DNA of 34,792 nucleotides, from positions 1-34,792 of the forward strand of contig JAFXQD010000025.1 in the NCBI GenBank assembly GCA_017527365.1. The letters are read 5' to 3'. The translations under genes and the position numbers were made by a program. Below, piece after piece: positions 1 through 7,610 of this stretch (position 1 is its first letter; each line of letters begins with the position of its first letter). Under the pieces are notes generated by a model, which did no database searches, had not been told where the DNA came from, and was given only the letters and a program-made list of their open reading frames with translations. Source of the DNA: Oscillibacter sp. (GTDB lineage Bacteria > Bacillota > Clostridia > Oscillospirales > Oscillospiraceae).

Positions 1-1
1 C

Positions 2-124
2 CGCAACTCATATCCGACCGGAATTAAAATTTCGGACAATCAGATGGCCTGCATTGATATGCAATATCCAGATAATGATAACTCATGGAACTATATTATC
101 CATGGGTTTAAAAAGTGCATTTAA
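2..124 (+). CDS. ISAzo13-like transposase, C-terminal fragment (cut by window edge)
   Basis: An open frame enters from the left edge and ends at TAA 122-124, giving about 40 residues. It contains YPTGIKISDNQM and, near the end, SWNYII. This pattern (Y-P-x-G-I-K-x-[ST]-D-x-x-M, then W-N-Y-x-I just before the stop) is what I know from the C-terminus of ISAzo13-family ('Rhodopirellula transposase') DDE transposases. The stretch is clearly richer in A and T than the genes to its right, as expected for acquired DNA. The catalytic part lies outside the window, so I cannot say whether the element is intact. The right end of the element should lie shortly after position 124, but I could not identify a terminal inverted repeat. 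Confidence 0.6.
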   Translation, partial: RNSYPTGIKISDNQMACIDMQYPDNDNSWNYIIHGFKKCI

Positions 125-139
125 TTTCGGTATGAATCC

Positions 140-274
140 ATGATATATACGGACGCTTTAAGGGAAGTGCGGGCTTTCCTTTCCGAACGGCATACGGGAG
201 AAGAACATATCACGCTTCTGGACGCCCATTCCTTTGTCTGGTCGTTCTGGATGATTGAGAAGGACCCCATGTGA
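140..274 (+). pseudogene. Small ORF, probable gene remnant
   Basis: ATG 140 to TGA 272 encodes 44 residues (MIYTDALREVRAFL..., later LLDAHSFVWSFWMIE). The composition is that of a real, partly helical protein rather than a random frame, and the GC content rises compared with the transposase fragment. There is no ribosome binding site in front of ATG 140, so it is more likely the 3' end of a gene whose 5' part was lost when the neighbouring insertion sequence arrived. I do not recognise the family. The opposite strand also has a frame here (270 down to 121) with a good AAAGGAG site before ATG 268-270, but its 49 residues look less protein-like. Confidence 0.3.
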
Positions 275-342
275 CAACTCTCCTTTCCTCTCGCGGACGG
301 CATGTCACAGAACAGGGCAAACCGCGCCGCCGGATAAGCGAA

Positions 343-387
343 AGCAATCCGGCCAACCTTTGCGCAAGGCTGGCGGACTGCTTTTTT
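343..387 (+). terminator. Imperfect hairpin with T-run
   Basis: The segment 343-380 folds back on itself around the loop near TGCGC at 361-365, with two A.C mismatches and a bulge. It is followed on the + strand by TTTTTT at 382-387, so it can end rightward transcription from the remnant upstream. On the - strand the two mismatches become G.U pairs, so the RNA hairpin is actually more stable in leftward transcripts from the promoter at 426-454, though no T-run follows there. Confidence 0.4.
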
Positions 388-425
388 ATCCCTAATAGAG
401 ACAGAACGCCCTTTCGGCGCGGGAC

Positions 426-454
426 ATTATAGCCGATTTTTAGGGCGCCGTCAA
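426..454 (-). promoter_or_regulatory. Leftward SigA-type promoter
   Basis: Read on the - strand: TTGACG (454-449), 17-bp spacer, TATAAT (431-426), a near-consensus vegetative promoter. It points left, away from glyA. The transcript would carry the hairpin at 343-380 and then a possible start ATG at 270-268 preceded by AAAGGAG. The bases flanking that ribosome binding site, TGTCAC 303-308 and GTGACA 271-276, are complementary and could hide it. The gene it served seems to have been disrupted on the left by the transposon. The rest of 275-550 holds no gene I can support. Confidence 0.55.
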
Positions 455-550
455 GGCTTGTTCATGGGCAAAGCGCACAAAATATGCCGTGATTTTTGGC
501 GTAAATCACAGTGACGCCGTGTTTCTCCGTCCGGGACGCGAAATTCCCTA

Positions 551-579
551 TTGCAATCTGTCGGCGAATCCGCTAAAAT
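551..579 (+). promoter_or_regulatory. glyA promoter
   Basis: TTGCAA 551-556, a 17-bp spacer and TAAAAT 574-579 form a good vegetative promoter 75 bp before the glyA start. A short inverted repeat (AACCGCC near 617 with GGCGGTT near 632) lies in the leader just before the ribosome binding site. I see no glycine or other known riboswitch in the leader. Confidence 0.65.
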
Positions 580-653
580 ATAAATGCGTTTTTGACGGCG
601 CAAACAAGAACCGCCGAACCGCCCCAAACCCGGCGGTTGGAAAAGAGGCTGAA

Positions 654-1898
654 ATGATTAACGAAAACATTGCCATTGTGCAACAGAAAGACCCCAAAAT
701 CGCCCGCGTGCTTTCGCTGGAACTTAAACGCCAGCAGAACAACCTCGAACTTATCGCTTCCGAAAACATTGTCAGCCCGGAAGTCATGGCGACCATGGGA
801 AGCGTGTTGACCAACAAGTACGCCGAAGGCTACCCCGGACACCGCTATTACGGCGGCTGCGAGTACGTGGACATCGCCGAGCGGATTTGCATTGAGCGGG
901 CGAAGGAAGTCTTTTCGGCGAATTACGCCAACGTGCAGGCGCACAGCGGCTCGCAGGCGAACTTCTGCGTATATCTGGCGCTCTGCAAGCCCGGCGACAC
1001 CGTGCTTGGCATGGGCTTGAACGCCGGCGGGCACTTGACCCACGGAAGCAAGGCCAGCTTCTCCGGCAAGTTCTACAACGCCGTTTCCTACGGCGTCGAC
1101 CCGGAGACGGGCTATATCGACTATGAAGCCGTGCGCAAACAGGCGGAGGAAGTCAAGCCCAAGATGATTATCGCGGGCGCGTCGGCGTATCCGCGTGTGA
1201 TTGACTTCAAGAAGTTCGCGGAAATCGCCCACGGCGTCGGCGCGTACCTCATGGTGGATATGGCGCATATTGCGGGGCTTGTCGCCGCCGGGGAGCACCC
1301 GAACCCCCTGCCGTATGCCGACGTGGTGACGACCACGACCCATAAGACCATGCGCGGGCCCCGCGGCGGCATTATCCTGACCAATCACGAGGAAATCGCC
1401 AAGAAGGTTGACCGCGCCATGTTCCCCGGCACGCAGGGCGGCCCGCTCATGCACATTATCGCGGCGAAGGCCGTCGCCATGGGCGAAGCCTTGCGCCCGG
1501 AGTTCAAGGACTATCAGTCGCAGATTGTCAAGAACGCCAAGACCCTCGCCGACACCCTGACGGCGGGCGGGATTGACCTTGTCAGCGGCGGCACCGACAA
1601 CCATTTGATGTTGCTGGACTTGCGCAAGCTGGACATGAGCGGCAAGGAGCTGGAGGACCGCCTCGACCGCGTGCGTATCACGGTCAACAAAAACGCGATT
1701 CCGAACGACCCGCGCCCGGTGTCGGAGACCTCCGGCGTCCGTATCGGCACGCCCGCCGTCACGACCAGAGGGTTCAAGGAAGAGGAAATGAAGATTGTCG
1801 GCGACATGATTCTGAAAGCCATTTTCGAGTTTGACGTAAGCCGGGGCGAAATCCTCTCCACGGTGGACGAACTCTGCGCGAAGTACCCGCTCTATTAA
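654..1898 (+). CDS. glyA: Serine hydroxymethyltransferase
   Basis: This is a 414-residue cytoplasmic PLP enzyme that interconverts serine plus tetrahydrofolate with glycine plus 5,10-methylene-tetrahydrofolate, feeding one-carbon metabolism. Family landmarks are continuous: [14 protein letters not shown] near the N-terminus, [15 protein letters not shown], the substrate region around [13 protein letters not shown], and the PLP-lysine segment [14 protein letters not shown]. The length matches the usual 410-420. The frame is open further upstream to 489, but ATG 654 is chosen because GAGG lies just before it, the family N-terminus aligns there, and the promoter at 551-579 overlaps the longer frame. 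It is probably a single-gene transcript, since another promoter follows directly. Confidence 0.97.
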   Translation: MINENIAIVQQKDPKIARVLSLELKRQQNNLELIASENIVSPEVMATMGSVLTNKYAEGYPGHRYYGGCEYVDIAERICIERAKEVFSANYANVQAHSGSQANFCVYLALCKPGDTVLGMGLNAGGHLTHGSKASFSGKFYNAVSYGVDPETGYIDYEAVRKQAEEVKPKMIIAGASAYPRVIDFKKFAEIAHGVGAYLMVDMAHIAGLVAAGEHPNPLPYADVVTTTTHKTMRGPRGGIILTNHEEIAKKVDRAMFPGTQGGPLMHIIAAKAVAMGEALRPEFKDYQSQIVKNAKTLADTLTAGGIDLVSGGTDNHLMLLDLRKLDMSGKELEDRLDRVRITVNKNAIPNDPRPVSETSGVRIGTPAVTTRGFKEEEMKIVGDMILKAIFEFDVSRGEILSTVDELCAKYPLY

Positions 1899-1921
1899 GC
1901 CGGACATTTCCAAAAAAACGC

Positions 1922-1950
1922 TTGCTATTTTCTGCATATAGGACTAAAAT
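1922..1950 (+). promoter_or_regulatory. Promoter of the SLH-protein gene
   Basis: TTGCTA 1922-1927, a 17-bp spacer and TAAAAT 1945-1950, located 33 bp before the next start codon. It has nearly the same layout as the glyA promoter. Confidence 0.6.
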
Positions 1951-1982
1951 ACCCCTACCAACCATGGAAAGGAAGCGCAGTC

Positions 1983-2774
1983 ATGGACGAAGATAAGAAG
2001 GCAAAGCTCGAAGCGTTAGCCAACAAAGTCAAGGAGCAGGCGGCGCAGGGTTCCGAAAGCGCCGGGGACGGCAACGGCAGGCGCGGCTTGTTCGGCAATC
2101 TCTTTGGCAATAAGCCGAACGCCAACGCGCAAAACGCCGCCAATACGAAGCCTACCGCGACGGCGGCAAACGCAAAGCCTACCGCGACGGGAAGCGTTAA
2201 GCCGACAACTGCGGCGGCGGGCGCGAAGCCTACGGCGGCGGCAAACGCCAAGCCCACGGGCGCGGCGAGCGTCAAGCCGACGGCGGCGAAAAAGAGCGTC
2301 TTTACCGATGTCGCCCCGTCCGCCTATTACGCCGACGCCGTGGAATGGGCGGTGCAGAAGGGAATCACCAGCGGCACGACGCCCACCACGTTCACGCCGA
2401 ACAACCCCTGCCACCGGGGGCACGCCGCCACGTTCCTGTGGCGCTCCAAGGGCTCCCCCGCGCCCAAGTCCGCCAACAATCCCTTTGCGGATGTCGCCGC
2501 CGACAGCCCGTTTTATAAGGCGATTCTCTGGGCGACGGAAAACAAGATTATCGAGCCGAAGAGCGCCAACGCCTACGAGCCGACCGCCCCTTGCACCCGC
2601 GGGGAAGTCCTGACGTACCTGCTCCGCGCCGAGGGCAAGTCCGGCGCCACGCAAGCCGACGCCCTCAAATGGGCAAGCCTGAAGCGCCTGCTGGCCGGAT
2701 TCGCGGGCGGCGCCGAAGTCCCCTGCACCCGCGCCGACATCGTGACCTTCCTGTACCGCGTCAAAACGACCTGA
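1983..2774 (+). CDS. S-layer homology (SLH) repeat protein without signal peptide
   Basis: 263 residues. The N-terminus is charged (MDEDKKAKLEAL), followed by a Gly/Asn-rich stretch (FGNLFGN), then a low-complexity Lys-Pro-Thr-Ala segment at about residues 50-100, and three SLH-type repeats starting near residues 103 (FTDVAPSAYYADAVEWAV), 165 (FADV...) and 220 (last one partial). Each repeat has Cys at the same place (NPCHRG, APCTRG, VPCTRA). SLH repeats normally bind secondary cell-wall polymer on the outside, but no hydrophobic export signal is visible at the chosen start and no upstream start supplies one. GGAAAGGAAG precedes ATG 1983. The protein is either cytoplasmic, exported by another route, or uses the fold for another role. 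Confidence 0.8.
   Translation: MDEDKKAKLEALANKVKEQAAQGSESAGDGNGRRGLFGNLFGNKPNANAQNAANTKPTATAANAKPTATGSVKPTTAAAGAKPTAAANAKPTGAASVKPTAAKKSVFTDVAPSAYYADAVEWAVQKGITSGTTPTTFTPNNPCHRGHAATFLWRSKGSPAPKSANNPFADVAADSPFYKAILWATENKIIEPKSANAYEPTAPCTRGEVLTYLLRAEGKSGATQADALKWASLKRLLAGFAGGAEVPCTRADIVTFLYRVKTT
2148..2283 (+). repeat. KPTA-coding tandem repeats inside the SLH gene
   Basis: A 16-bp unit AAGCCTACCGCGACGG occurs at 2148 and again at 2175 (27-bp period). Degenerate Lys-Pro-Thr units continue to about 2283. It encodes the unstructured linker of the SLH protein and is a likely site of length variation. Confidence 0.7.
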
Positions 2775-2790
2775 GACCGCGCAATTTTCC

Positions 2791-2813
2791 GGAGACGGCG
2801 GAACGCCGTCTCC
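2791..2813 (+). terminator. Perfect hairpin after the SLH gene
   Basis: A 10-bp perfect GC-rich stem (2791-2800 with 2804-2813) with a 3-base loop. No real T-run follows, so termination may be partial and the MATE gene 24 bp downstream may depend on read-through. No separate promoter for that gene was seen. Confidence 0.5.
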
Positions 2814-2837
2814 GCGTTCGTTATGAGGAAACCTGTC

Positions 2838-4202
2838 ATGAAAGACAAGACAAACCCCGTTGCCCTGACCCGTTTTTCCAACAAACAGTTGGTTGACTTA
2901 ATCGCGCCGTTGCTGTTGGAGCAGTTTTTAGCGATAGGCGTGGGGCTCGCCGACTCGCTCATGGTGTCGCACGCGGGCGACGCCGCCATTTCCGCCGTGT
3001 CGCTGGTCGATTCCATCAGCAACCTTATGATTTACATGTTCAGCGCAATGGCGGCGGGGGGCGCGGCGGTCGCAGGGCAGTACATCGGGCGCCGCGAAGC
3101 CGACAACGCCAACAACGCCGCGCAGCATTTGATTCTGCTGTTGGGCGGCGTCTCCCTGTTTATCACGATACTGCTTTACATCTTCCGCGCCGCCGTCCTG
3201 ACGACGCTTTTCGGGCGCGTCGATCCGGACGTTATGGCGGCGACGAACCAGTATTACCTGATTGTCATGGCGTCGATTCCCGGCATAGCCCTGTACAACG
3301 GCGGCGCGGCGATTCTGCGCACGATGGAGCGCTCCGACGTTTCCCTGTCCGTGTCGCTCCTTATGAACGCGGTCAACGTTGCCGGAAACGCCGCCCTGAT
3401 TTTCGGGCTTGGCATGGGCGTCGCGGGCGCGGCGATTCCGACGCTTGTTTCCCGGACGCTTGCCGCCGCCGCGATTCTCTCCGCGCTCCGCAACCCTAAA
3501 CTTCCCTTGCGGCTGTCGGGAATCCGCTCCTTCTCGTTCCGCCCGCGCCTCATGCGCAATATCCTTTACATCGGCATTCCCAGCGGCATTGAAAACGGGA
3601 TGTTCCAGTTAGGGCGGCTTGTGCTGTTCAGCCTGATTTCCACCTTTACGACGGCGGCGATAGTCGCCAACGCCATAGGAAACACGTTGGGCAATTTCCA
3701 CCTGTTCGCGGGGCAGGCGATAAGTTTGGGCTTGACGACGGTTATCAGCCAGTGCGCGGGGGCGGGGGAGTACGACGAGGCGCGGGCGTATATGCGCAAG
3801 CTCTCCAAAGTCTGCTACGCGCTTCTGATTGTCATAAACCTGCTAATTCTGGCATGTCTGCCCTTGATTATGCGCGTTTACGGCGTGTCGCCGGAGGCGG
3901 AGCGCCTCGCAATCCGCGTGACGGTTCTGCACGGCGTTTCGTCGATGTTCTTATGGACGCCGTCCTTTCTCGTGCCGTCGTTTCTCCGCGCCGCCGGGGA
4001 CGCACGGTTTACCATGGTCGTCAGCATGTGCTCCATGTGGCTGTGCCGGGTGCTGTTCGCGTATATTTTCGGCAAATACATGGGCTACGGCGTGGAGGGC
4101 GTGTGGTTCGCCCACGCCATTCTTGATTGGAGCGTCCGGAGCGTGATTTTCTTCCGACGCTACCAAAGCGGCGTATGGACAAGGAAAGCAATCCGCGACT
4201 GA
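2838..4202 (+). CDS. MATE-family multidrug/organic cation efflux protein
   Basis: 454 residues, the usual MATE size, almost entirely hydrophobic helices (twelve expected). Features fitting the family are the N-terminal LIAPLLLEQFLAIGVGLADSLMV, the loop GQYIGRREADNANN after the second helix, and an internally duplicated two-bundle architecture. Members export cationic drugs or metabolites in exchange for Na+ or H+ across the cytoplasmic membrane; the substrate here cannot be told. ATG 2838 is preferred over ATG 2823 because GAGGA at 2825-2829 is correctly spaced for 2838. It converges with the symporter gene on the other strand across a shared hairpin. Confidence 0.9.
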   Translation: MKDKTNPVALTRFSNKQLVDLIAPLLLEQFLAIGVGLADSLMVSHAGDAAISAVSLVDSISNLMIYMFSAMAAGGAAVAGQYIGRREADNANNAAQHLILLLGGVSLFITILLYIFRAAVLTTLFGRVDPDVMAATNQYYLIVMASIPGIALYNGGAAILRTMERSDVSLSVSLLMNAVNVAGNAALIFGLGMGVAGAAIPTLVSRTLAAAAILSALRNPKLPLRLSGIRSFSFRPRLMRNILYIGIPSGIENGMFQLGRLVLFSLISTFTTAAIVANAIGNTLGNFHLFAGQAISLGLTTVISQCAGAGEYDEARAYMRKLSKVCYALLIVINLLILACLPLIMRVYGVSPEAERLAIRVTVLHGVSSMFLWTPSFLVPSFLRAAGDARFTMVVSMCSMWLCRVLFAYIFGKYMGYGVEGVWFAHAILDWSVRSVIFFRRYQSGVWTRKAIRD

Positions 4203-4217
4203 TATTTTAAAGAAACG

Positions 4218-4248
4218 GCGGCGCGGCGACAGAATCGCCTCGCCGCCG
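4218..4248. terminator. Bidirectional hairpin between convergent genes
   Basis: Segments 4218-4230 and 4236-4248 pair over 13 bp with one mismatch around a 5-base loop, between the convergent MATE (+) and symporter (-) genes. It is GC-rich with only weak T-tracts on either side. Confidence 0.5.
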
Positions 4249-4271
4249 CGCCGCGTGGATAACTGCGCGGC

Positions 4272-5624
4272 TTATATCAGCCCAATGACGAGAATCAACA
4301 GAATGAGAACCGGAAGGACAAACTGGAAATACGGCTTGAAGTACGCGGGCATTTTCAAGCCCGCCCCGGCGTTCGCTTCCTTGAGGTAATTGTCAAAGCC
4401 CCAGCCCCAGCGCGTCACGCAGAAGAGCAGGTACGTCAGCGACCCAAGCGGCAACATCAGCGAACTTACAATGAAGTCCTCGCTGTCGAGCACGTCGCGC
4501 CCGCCGATGATATGCAAATCGCTCCAGAGGTTGTAGCCGAGGACGCACGGCAGGCTTGCGACGAGCATAAACGCGCAACAGGCGGCGGAGGACTTTTTGC
4601 GCTCCCAGCCGAAATCGTCAATGCAGTTGGCGACGAGGTTCTCAAACACCGCGATAACCGTCGAGAAGCTGGCGAACGTCATGAACAGGAAGAACAGCGC
4701 GCCCCAGAAGCGCCCGCCGGGCATGTCGGCGAAAATGCGGGGCAGGGTCATGAAAATCAGTCCGGGGCCTTGGTTCGGCTCCACGCCGAAGCTGAAGCAC
4801 GCCGGGAAGATAATCAACCCCGCCATGAACGCCACGAACGTGTCAAGGGCGCAGATACGCGCCGCCTCTCCGGGCAGGGTGTGCTCGTCGGACATGTAGC
4901 TTCCGAAAATCTCCATGGAGCCTATGCCAATGCTCAGGGTAAAGAAGGACTGGTTCATGGCGTCGGTGATGACGCGGAACAGCCCGACTTGCCGGGCGCG
5001 TTCCATGGACGGCAACAGGTAGAACTTGACGCCTTCCAGCCCGCCGGGGAGCGTCAGCCCGCGCACCGCGAGAATGACAATCAGGCACAGCAGACCCAAC
5101 ATCATCCACTTTGTCACGCGCTCCAGCCCGTCGCGCAGTCCGAAACTGCACACCAGAAAGCCCGCTACGACCGTTATCGCCATCCAGAGCGCCATTTCCG
5201 CCGGATTGGCGAGCATGGCGCCGAAAACGGCGTCCGCGCTCTCCATGGGTAGTTCAAACACGCCCCCCGCGAACTTGAAGAAATAGCCCAGCATCCAGCC
5301 GGAGACCGTGGTATAGTACATCATCAACAGCGTGCAGCCCGCGAAGCAGACCCACCCGTGGATATGCCACTTGCTTCCGGGGGGTTCGAGGGCTTGGAAG
5401 GCGGGAAGGGCGCTCTTGCGGCTTGCGCGTCCGACGGCAAATTCCATCGTCAGCACGGGAATGCCCATAATGACGAGGAAGAGCAGGTAGAACAGCACGA
5501 ACACGCCGCCGCCGTCCGCGCCGGTGACGTAGGGGAAGCGCCAGACATTGCCAATCCCGATTGCGCAACCCGCGCTTACCAGCAGGAAGCCCAGCCGGGA
5601 ACGGAAGGTTTCACGTTCCATCAT
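4272..5624 (-). CDS. Neurotransmitter:sodium symporter (SNF/NSS) family transporter
   Basis: 450 residues with the LeuT-like fold signature at the N-terminus: a conserved start to helix 1 (SAGCAIGIGNVWRFPYV, unwound Na+/substrate region), then a glycine-rich GADGGGVFVLFYLLF. It has about eleven or twelve membrane helices. Bacterial members import amino acids with Na+; the substrate is not readable from sequence. The start is the first ATG of a pair at 5622-5624, preceded by AAAGGAG. It is the last gene of the leftward run, 32 bp after the LUD gene, so it is probably co-transcribed. Confidence 0.92.
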   Translation of the reverse strand: MMERETFRSRLGFLLVSAGCAIGIGNVWRFPYVTGADGGGVFVLFYLLFLVIMGIPVLTMEFAVGRASRKSALPAFQALEPPGSKWHIHGWVCFAGCTLLMMYYTTVSGWMLGYFFKFAGGVFELPMESADAVFGAMLANPAEMALWMAITVVAGFLVCSFGLRDGLERVTKWMMLGLLCLIVILAVRGLTLPGGLEGVKFYLLPSMERARQVGLFRVITDAMNQSFFTLSIGIGSMEIFGSYMSDEHTLPGEAARICALDTFVAFMAGLIIFPACFSFGVEPNQGPGLIFMTLPRIFADMPGGRFWGALFFLFMTFASFSTVIAVFENLVANCIDDFGWERKKSSAACCAFMLVASLPCVLGYNLWSDLHIIGGRDVLDSEDFIVSSLMLPLGSLTYLLFCVTRWGWGFDNYLKEANAGAGLKMPAYFKPYFQFVLPVLILLILVIGLI

Positions 5625-5656
5625 TGTTTTCCACTCCTTTATGTTCGCCCGACCCG

Positions 5657-6247
5657 TCACAGGCCGAGGTTCTCCCGCACGAGCAGGACTTCCGTTTCCG
5701 CGTCCAGCATGGGGCGCCACAGCACGACAAGCCCCCGGCAAATGCGTTCCGGGCTTTTGCAGTCATAACAGCGGTCGGCGCGAACGGCGCACGGCGTTTT
5801 CATGCCTAAGCGTTGCGCGTTTTTTGGCGCGGCGATGTTCCGCGCCCGCCACAACGCCTCCTCATACGTGGGGGCGATTTTGTTCTGCCCCACGACGAAA
5901 TACACGCGCTTGTGCCCGTACAGCGTCGCCGCGACGCGGTTGCCCCTGCCGTCAATGTTAATCAGCTCCCCGTCCTCCGAAAGCCCGTTGACCGACGAAA
6001 CGTAAACTTCCGTAGTCATTGCGGCGCCGCGTTCGCCCGCGCCGCCCTTCCAGTGCCAGTGCGTTTCGTTATGCGCCGAGAGGGCGTCGCACAGCCCGAT
6101 TTCGTCGAGCGTCACGGAGCCCCCGAAACCGACGCTTGTCCCGTCAATGGCGCCGTTGAGATAATCGGCGGCGGCTTTGCCGTCGGGGAAGATTTGCGCC
6201 TTGAATCCACGCGCTTTCAGGTTTTCGCACACTTTTTCGAGTTCCAT
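5657..6247 (-). CDS. LUD-domain protein (LutC/DUF162-like)
   Basis: 196 residues. Visible are the LUD-family core GTSVGFGGSVTLDEIGL, a mid-protein SSVNGLSEDGELINIDGRGNR segment and a C-terminal cysteine group CYDCKSPERIC. The family includes LutC of lactate oxidation, but stand-alone proteins of this size with the cysteine group are common in Clostridia with no settled role. ATG 6247 has AAAGGA in front. A GTG at 6265 overlapping the stop of the upstream gene (GTGA) is an alternative start and would imply translational coupling. No lutA or lutB partner is in the window. Confidence 0.8.
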   Translation of the reverse strand: MELEKVCENLKARGFKAQIFPDGKAAADYLNGAIDGTSVGFGGSVTLDEIGLCDALSAHNETHWHWKGGAGERGAAMTTEVYVSSVNGLSEDGELINIDGRGNRVAATLYGHKRVYFVVGQNKIAPTYEEALWRARNIAAPKNAQRLGMKTPCAVRADRCYDCKSPERICRGLVVLWRPMLDAETEVLLVRENLGL

Positions 6248-6261
6248 TTTGTCAAGTCCTT

Positions 6262-6957
6262 TCACAGCCAGTCCTTTTCCATAGTTTCGCGCAATACCCG
6301 GAACATTTCATAGTAGCTTTCCTTGGCGTTGCGGACAATCCCACGCGCAACCGCTTCGTTATACGCATGGGCGACATGGTTCCTGTCCGCCAGAGCGCGG
6401 AGCCAAAGCTCTTGATTTTCAATCATTTCCGCGCTGTGGGCGGTCTTGATAATCAGTTTCGGAGAACCTGTTTTCCCCTCGCGGTACCCGCTCCTGTCCA
6501 GAGCCTCTTTCATGGCTTTCCACGCCTGTTCAAAGCAGATTTCAAACAGCGCGACCATGCCGGAGAGCTCCACGTTCCCATACGGCTCCTCATAGCGGTA
6601 GATGTCGCGCAGGTTGTCCAAGGCGCGGGAGAAGTTGTCGAACTTGCTCACGCGCTCATAAAGCGCGATTCCGTCGCGCCGGATAGATTCCAAAAGTTCC
6701 GGTTGCGCGGGCTCGTCAAGGTTCACAATGTCGAACATCAGCAGGGTGGACGTTTCCTCGTCAACGTCGAGCGCGAACAGGGGCGCGTCGCCGCCCGCGA
6801 AAGCAAGGTCAATGTCGCTCCGTTCGCGGAAGTCGCCCCGCGCCCGCGAGCCGAAAAGGATTACCTTCCGGACGCCGTACTTTTCCGCCAGCCCTCGGAT
6901 TTCCCGTATCACGGTTTCCCCGATTCCCGTTTTCCGCGCAAGCTCCTTTTCGTCCAT
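6262..6957 (-). CDS. Fused MNT nucleotidyltransferase-HEPN protein (MntA-HepT / HI0073-HI0074 type)
   Basis: 231 residues with two domains that are usually two genes. Residues 1-100 are a minimal nucleotidyltransferase: FGSRARGDFRERSDIDLAF with G36-S37, D48 and D50, and the third acidic residue D76 (MFDIVNL). Residues 105-231 are an all-helical HEPN / substrate-binding domain with R192-x4-H197-x-Y199 (RNHVAHAY), the RX4HXY motif of HepT RNases. In characterised MntA-HepT pairs the MNT antitoxin AMPylates that tyrosine; here both would be in one chain. GGAGGA before ATG 6957 sets the start. It lies between the NUDIX and LUD genes with short spacing. It could alternatively be a housekeeping HI0073/HI0074-like enzyme. 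Confidence 0.85.
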   Translation of the reverse strand: MDEKELARKTGIGETVIREIRGLAEKYGVRKVILFGSRARGDFRERSDIDLAFAGGDAPLFALDVDEETSTLLMFDIVNLDEPAQPELLESIRRDGIALYERVSKFDNFSRALDNLRDIYRYEEPYGNVELSGMVALFEICFEQAWKAMKEALDRSGYREGKTGSPKLIIKTAHSAEMIENQELWLRALADRNHVAHAYNEAVARGIVRNAKESYYEMFRVLRETMEKDWL

Positions 6958-6970
6958 GCTTTTTCCTCCG

Positions 6971-7594
6971 TCAGTCAAAGCGGGTTTTCCAGTTCTCCGC
7001 CCGTCGCGCCTCAAAGCACATGGCAATCTGTTCGGGCGTGTTCTTCTCCATGGACAGCGGCGGCAGGGCGTCCAAGGGAAACCAGCCGCTTTCCGTCGTC
7101 TCCGAGTTCTCCGCGAACTCGCCGCCGTGCGCCGCGCAAAGCAGAAACACTTTGCAGATTTTCCACGCATACGCGGGCAGATTGTGCTTTTCCCTGTCCT
7201 GCACGGCGATTACCAATTCGGCGGTTACGTCCAGCCCCGCCTCCTCTTTGGCTTCCTTGACCGCGCTTTCCGCTACCGACAGGTTCGCGTCAACCCAGCC
7301 GCCCGGCAACGACCAGTTTCCCGTGCGGCGTTCCCGGACAAGCAGTATCTTATCGTCCTGAAAGACGGCGGCTCGCGTGTCGAGTTTGGGCGTTTGGTAT
7401 CCCGTCTCGCAACAGAACAAGTCCCGGACTTTCTCCGCAGGCATTCCGGATTTCTCCGACAGCATTTCGACGGAGATTTCCCGTATCCGCCGGAAGCGTT
7501 CCAAGTCGAACGCGTCTTTGGAATAGTGCAACCCGGCTTGCGCGAGGCTTTGCAATTCCACCGCCCACTGCAACCATTTTTCGCCGCTTTCCAT
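6971..7594 (-). CDS. NUDIX hydrolase with NUDIX_N_2 N-terminal domain
   Basis: 207 residues. Residues 1-65 match the helical N-terminal domain of X-linked nucleoside-diphosphate hydrolases (WLQWAVELQSLAQAGLHYSKDAFD). The NUDIX box follows (PGGWVDANLSVAESAVKEAKEEAGL region), with the metal-binding KEAKEEAG core intact; the upstream Glu of the box is Leu, which I believe is normal for this subfamily. Likely substrates are ADP-ribose-type nucleotides. It follows the topoisomerase IV A gene by 16 bp and is probably in the same transcript. A GGAG very close to ATG 7594 supports the start. Confidence 0.88.
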   Translation of the reverse strand: MESGEKWLQWAVELQSLAQAGLHYSKDAFDLERFRRIREISVEMLSEKSGMPAEKVRDLFCCETGYQTPKLDTRAAVFQDDKILLVRERRTGNWSLPGGWVDANLSVAESAVKEAKEEAGLDVTAELVIAVQDREKHNLPAYAWKICKVFLLCAAHGGEFAENSETTESGWFPLDALPPLSMEKNTPEQIAMCFEARRAENWKTRFD

Positions 7595-7610
7595 GTCTCC
7601 GCCCCCTATG

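Noticed and set aside
480-653. Possible glycine riboswitch in the glyA leader
   Set aside because: The tandem aptamer sequence is not present; only a short hairpin lies between promoter and start.
573-1937. Long open frame on the - strand opposite glyA
   Set aside because: It is the shadow of glyA in GC-rich DNA: Arg/Ala/His-rich, no family resemblance, and a clear conserved enzyme lies on the other strand.
5657-6247. Part of a lutABC lactate-oxidation operon
   Set aside because: Only a LUD-domain protein is present; no LutA- or LutB-like gene is in the window.
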